31,002 bases of DNA from a virus. The translations under genes were made by a program, and so were the position numbers. The stretch is from positions 1 through 31,002 of IMG/VR virus record IMGVR_UViG_3300042691_017106; one strand, 5' to 3'. Below are positions 28,074 to 31,002 of the stretch, piece after piece. The first letter of the stretch is position 1; each line of letters begins with the position of its first letter. The notes beneath the pieces are model-generated. The model was not told the origin of the DNA. It was given only the letters and a program-made list of their open reading frames with translations, and did no database searches.

Positions 28074-29462
28074 TTAGACCTTGGAGATGGTGCAGATGAT
28101 AGATGCCGTGGACGGGTGGACCGCCGTGGACGGCAGGAACTCCAGCGTCACATCCAGATCGCTCACGGCCCAGTACAACTGGAGGTAGTCGTTCGCGGCC
28201 AGTTCGACGTAGTAATTCCACCCCGGCAACACATGGCCGTTGACCCCGCCGTGCCGCTCAGGGACGGACACCACGCCGTTCGACCCCGTGACGTAGGTGC
28301 TGTTCTTTGCCAGCCAGATGTTTACGTCATGGATCTGCGTGTCGGAATTGGTGAACTGCCCCGACCACTGGAAGTTGTACACCCCCGCCTGACTGACCGT
28401 GATCTTGGAGTTGGTCAGCCCCGTATCAATCGACACGCCATAGGCCGTATCAATCGTGTCGAACGTGATGAGCTTGGCCGTGTTGATTGAGGTGTGCGAC
28501 TGGTCCGTAAAGTCTTGGAACGCGCCCCAGCGCCGTCCGCTCTGGCCCGTATCGCCAATGGTGATCCATGCGCCATTGACGTAGAAGTAGATCAGCCCCG
28601 TGTCCGTGCCGACGTACATCCCGCCGTTGGGCAGGACCGCAGGACGGAGCGCCAGCGTCCCAGACTGCACATGGATCAGCGAGTTGCCGTCATGCGCGGT
28701 GATGGCCGACCCCACCAGATTGTCATTGGCGCGGACGATATTGGCATCGACCGGCCCTTGCTGGTTGACCGGCGAGGGGAACGGATCGACCTTGTTGCGC
28801 CCGATCTGCGACTGCGTGTAGATGACATCGGCGGTCTGGCCGGTCAGCGTATAGCTGCCATGCGCGGCGACCAGCAGCGGCCCCTTGCGGAGATCCGCTG
28901 TCTGCCCTGCTAGACTGAACGCGCCATAGCCTGCCGCCACCCGTCGAGCGGGGATCAGCCCAGCCGCTTCGCCCGTGAAGGTGAAGTGCCCCGTATCCGG
29001 CGCAAAGGCGTAGCCCTTGCCGAACGCCGTCGCTTGGCCGTCCAGCGTGAACGTGCCGTGGTCTGCCGTGACGAGGCGAGTGACAGGGAAGCCAGCGTCC
29101 TGTCCCGTCAGCGCAAACGTCCCGTGGTCCAAGGGGAACGTGCGGCTGCTGGTTAGCGTAGCGTCTTGGCCCGACAGCGTGAAGGTGCCGTGGACAGGGC
29201 TAAAGGCATAGCCCAGCCCGAAGGCCGTGGACTGCCCATCCAGCGTGTACGTCCCGTGGTCCGCGACAAGGCGAGCGCCCTTGAGGAACGTGACCGCCTC
29301 ACCCGAGAGCGTGTACGACCCGTGCGCGGCAGACAGGCTGAACGAGGCGCTGGTGGCTGCATCCTGCCCACTCAGCGTAAATGTGCCCACGGCGGCGATG
29401 AGGACTCGCGCCACCCCCGTCGAGGAGAGTGGCGCACCGCTGATCGGGAACCCAGAAAGCAT
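28074..29462 (-). CDS. Tail fibre protein with nine beta repeats and jelly-roll-like head
   Basis: 462 residues from ATG 29462, with AAGGGA seven bases upstream. Residues about 24-225 are nine 21-23 residue repeats with the core HGTFTLSGQDA, differing in the loop that follows. After a short neck (IGRNKVDPFPSPVNQQGPVD) and a trimerisation-like section, the C-terminus (AGVYNFQWSGQFTNSDTQIH, DVNIWLAKNSTYVTG, NYYVELAANDYLQLYW) has the pattern of C1q/TNF-like jelly rolls seen at the tips of phage fibres. It probably contributes to host recognition. It is followed by the small basic genes and preceded by a chaperone-like gene. Confidence 0.86.
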   Translation of the reverse strand: MLSGFPISGAPLSSTGVARVLIAAVGTFTLSGQDAATSASFSLSAAHGSYTLSGEAVTFLKGARLVADHGTYTLDGQSTAFGLGYAFSPVHGTFTLSGQDATLTSSRTFPLDHGTFALTGQDAGFPVTRLVTADHGTFTLDGQATAFGKGYAFAPDTGHFTFTGEAAGLIPARRVAAGYGAFSLAGQTADLRKGPLLVAAHGSYTLTGQTADVIYTQSQIGRNKVDPFPSPVNQQGPVDANIVRANDNLVGSAITAHDGNSLIHVQSGTLALRPAVLPNGGMYVGTDTGLIYFYVNGAWITIGDTGQSGRRWGAFQDFTDQSHTSINTAKLITFDTIDTAYGVSIDTGLTNSKITVSQAGVYNFQWSGQFTNSDTQIHDVNIWLAKNSTYVTGSNGVVSVPERHGGVNGHVLPGWNYYVELAANDYLQLYWAVSDLDVTLEFLPSTAVHPSTASIICTISKV

Positions 29463-29473
29463 CGGCTAGTCCC

Positions 29474-29971
29474 TTAGCGGGGAGGAAGCGGCCACGCGGG
29501 AGGATGGAACGGATCGGTCACGCTGCCCATGTAGTCCCGCAACTGCTGACGATAGACGCGCCATGCGGCCACCTGCTCCGGCGTCAGCGTCACATCGGGC
29601 AACTGCGTCCAGTCACAGGCCGTAAGCAGGGCGTTCTTCTTCCCGCGCAGTGCGTCAATACGCTGCTGCTTGACGGCTTCCATCTGCTCAGGCGTGTACG
29701 GCGTCAGGATATAGGTGTTCGTGTAGGCGTCCTCCGTCGCGTCCCAGACGATTGGTCCGTCCGCGCAGTTCTCAAACTGCGGGATCGGTGGCTGGTTCGT
29801 GTGCTTGAACACCTTGAAGCCGTAGTCCACCAAAAACGAATTGTCTGGCAGCTCAGGGAACGAAGTCTGCGGGTGGATCAGTCGGAAGTTGCTGTAGGTA
29901 ATCGGGAAGCCTTCGGCGTGGCCGTCCACTTCCTTGATGACCAGCAGATCGGAATCAGAGAGAATGTTCAT
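29474..29971 (-). CDS. Tail fibre assembly/chaperone-like protein
   Basis: 165 residues from ATG 29971. The C-terminal module RGKKNALLTACDWTQLPDVT, LTPEQVAAWRVYRQQLRDYM, DPFHPPAWPLPP matches the phage tail assembly chaperone motif (R-xxLLxxCDWTQxPD, W-xxYRQxLRD, W-P-xxP; Pfam PF16778 as I recall). The N-terminal half (residues 1-90) is a fibre-linked region (HPQTSFPELPDNSFLVDYGF). It probably assists folding or trimerisation of the neighbouring fibre proteins. Its position between the two adhesin genes agrees. Confidence 0.88.
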   Translation of the reverse strand: MNILSDSDLLVIKEVDGHAEGFPITYSNFRLIHPQTSFPELPDNSFLVDYGFKVFKHTNQPPIPQFENCADGPIVWDATEDAYTNTYILTPYTPEQMEAVKQQRIDALRGKKNALLTACDWTQLPDVTLTPEQVAAWRVYRQQLRDYMGSVTDPFHPPAWPLPPR

Positions 29972-29974
29972 CGG

Positions 29975-30931
29975 TTATACGTCCGCTGCGTTAGAAGGAT
30001 AGGATCGACCAGCTCCCCACATGATACGAACTGCGCCGTTGCCGCCACTTCTGTCATAATCCAGTTGCAAAAGTGTGCCACCTGAATCACCCGGTGGGTC
30101 CCATTTCCACCCGTAAACCCACGATGCGGCCCCGCCGCCATAGGCTCCACCAGTACCATCGCTTCCACCGACCCCGCCAGACCCACCATTGCCACCAGAG
30201 CCGGTGCTGTCGTTGTACACGCCACCAGCCCCACCAGAGCCAGAACTCCCAGTGCCCTTTATGCCAGTTCCTCCGCCAGCGCCGCCACCGTTGGAGTAAT
30301 ACTCCTCAAAGTATTGCGTACTATTAAATACCCCTGCCCCACCACCACCTCCTCCACCACCACCGCCAGAGCCGCTTCCGCCAGCAGAACCACTGTCAGT
30401 GGTATTGCCGCTATTGTTGTTACCGCCAGCACCACCAGCGCCACTGTACCCGCCAGCGCCGCCTCCGCCGCCGCCACCGTTGCCAGTACCACTACCAGAG
30501 CCGCTATACCCAACATTGGATGTGCCGCCAGCGCCACCAGAGCCGCCAGTCCCATAGGTGACAGAGCCGCCAGCTCCGCCGTTAAATCCAGACTGCCCAC
30601 CAGACGCAGCGCAGGATGTGGTGTTGAAACTTGACGCGCCGCCATTGACTGTGCCACTTGATCCAGCACCAACGATCACGGTAATGCTCGCCCCCGGCGT
30701 AACGCTAATGGCATTGGCGTAGGCCAGACCACCGCCCCCGCCACCTTTGCATTGCGCTTGCGACACAGTGCTATCGGAGCGCGAGATTGCCCCGCCGCCG
30801 CCACCAATGCAACAGACATCAACGCTCGTCACGCCAGCGGGAACGGTAAACGTGTACGTCCCCGGCGTGGTGTACAACTGCTGCCCAGCTACGGCAGCTT
30901 TGTTGGTCATCCGTAGTCGATCTGCCAGCAT
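29975..30931 (-). CDS. Glycine-rich tail adhesin
   Basis: 318 residues from ATG 30931 (an ATG eight codons later is possible). The start of the mature region, TYTFTVPAGVTSVDVCCIGG, leads into a large region made largely of Gly with Ser, Ala and Asn, in runs up to ten glycines. It ends with LDYDRSGGNGAVRIMWGAGR and SYPSN. This is the pattern of the glycine-rich domain of tail adhesins, such as those related to S16 gp38, where polyglycine-II helices are packed in layers and connecting loops bind receptors. Variation of the loops between the Gly runs would set host range. The upstream gene ends two bases away. Confidence 0.86.
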   Translation of the reverse strand: MLADRLRMTNKAAVAGQQLYTTPGTYTFTVPAGVTSVDVCCIGGGGGAISRSDSTVSQAQCKGGGGGGLAYANAISVTPGASITVIVGAGSSGTVNGGASSFNTTSCAASGGQSGFNGGAGGSVTYGTGGSGGAGGTSNVGYSGSGSGTGNGGGGGGGAGGYSGAGGAGGNNNSGNTTDSGSAGGSGSGGGGGGGGGGAGVFNSTQYFEEYYSNGGGAGGGTGIKGTGSSGSGGAGGVYNDSTGSGGNGGSGGVGGSDGTGGAYGGGAASWVYGWKWDPPGDSGGTLLQLDYDRSGGNGAVRIMWGAGRSYPSNAADV

Positions 30932-30932
30932 C

Positions 30933-31002
30933 TTAGGTCGTCACGAAGTTTTGGGCAGCGGTCATGGCGTACCATGTCGTACCCGCGTTGTTGGTGTAGA
31001 AC
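30933..31002 (-). CDS. C-terminus of an upstream fibre/virion gene (partial)
   Basis: Twenty-two codons and a stop are visible: FYTNNAGTTWYAMTAAQNFV then TT. The gene enters from the right edge. The pattern with YTNNAGTTWY resembles the ends of phage tail or virion proteins with exposed beta structure. The stop is one base from the adhesin start, so they are in one operon. Nothing more can be said. Confidence 0.65.
   Translation of the reverse strand, partial: FYTNNAGTTWYAMTAAQNFVTT

Overview
The window is part of a tailed double-stranded DNA phage genome (Caudoviricetes) that appears to infect a bacterium with GC-rich DNA. The evidence is a portal protein, both terminase subunits, an M15 endolysin with a holin, tail-fibre proteins with a fibre-assembly chaperone, and a replication module containing a primase-helicase. 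I see no integrase, excisionase or CI-like repressor, so nothing here points to lysogeny. No tail-tube or tape-measure gene is visible. Several large Gly/Ala-rich proteins sit between the lysis genes and the fibres, as DNA-ejection proteins do in short-tailed phages. A podovirus-like particle is therefore my preferred but unproven reading.

Layout. (1) Positions 1-7566, leftward: portal (cut by the left edge), small head-associated genes, an inserted HNH gene, large terminase, an HExxH metallopeptidase, an HTH-metallophosphoesterase, a small zinc-ribbon gene, an initiator-type tRNA, a repeat-dense AT-rich gap (6564-7008) and the small terminase. (2) Positions 7567-8125: the divergent control region with a strong sigma70-type promoter pointing right. 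(3) Positions 8126-14256, rightward: many short genes of unknown function, several with Cys-pair zinc motifs. From 10619 on they form an almost unbroken chain with ATGA or GTGA stop/start overlaps. (4) Positions 14320-19344, rightward: the DNA-metabolism block, comprising a possible OB-fold protein, a Cas4/RecB-like nuclease, an HTH protein, a replication-type accessory protein, a T7 gp4-like primase-helicase and a RusA-like resolvase. It ends at a hairpin terminator (19407-19436). (5) Positions 19463-31002, leftward: endolysin, an ADP-ribosyltransferase-like virion protein, holin, coiled-coil membrane protein, ejection-type proteins, small basic proteins, a repeat-bearing fibre, a tail-assembly chaperone and a glycine-rich adhesin.

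If the genome is circular or circularly permuted, blocks 5 and 1 would form one leftward late/virion transcription unit, and blocks 3 and 4 would be a rightward early/middle island. The island would be bounded by the divergent promoter region on its left and the convergent terminator on its right.

The most unusual features are: an HNH homing-type gene inserted at the 3' end of a DUF6321-like gene, which apparently supplies a replacement C-terminus while the original C-terminus survives downstream as a translationally coupled 31-codon remnant; a phage tRNA closely resembling initiator tRNA-fMet; a 320-bp cluster of perfect inverted repeats and short iterons beside the small terminase; an ADP-ribosyltransferase-like protein in the virion module; and an in-frame 12-bp repeat tract encoding AAA-W/R/G units.
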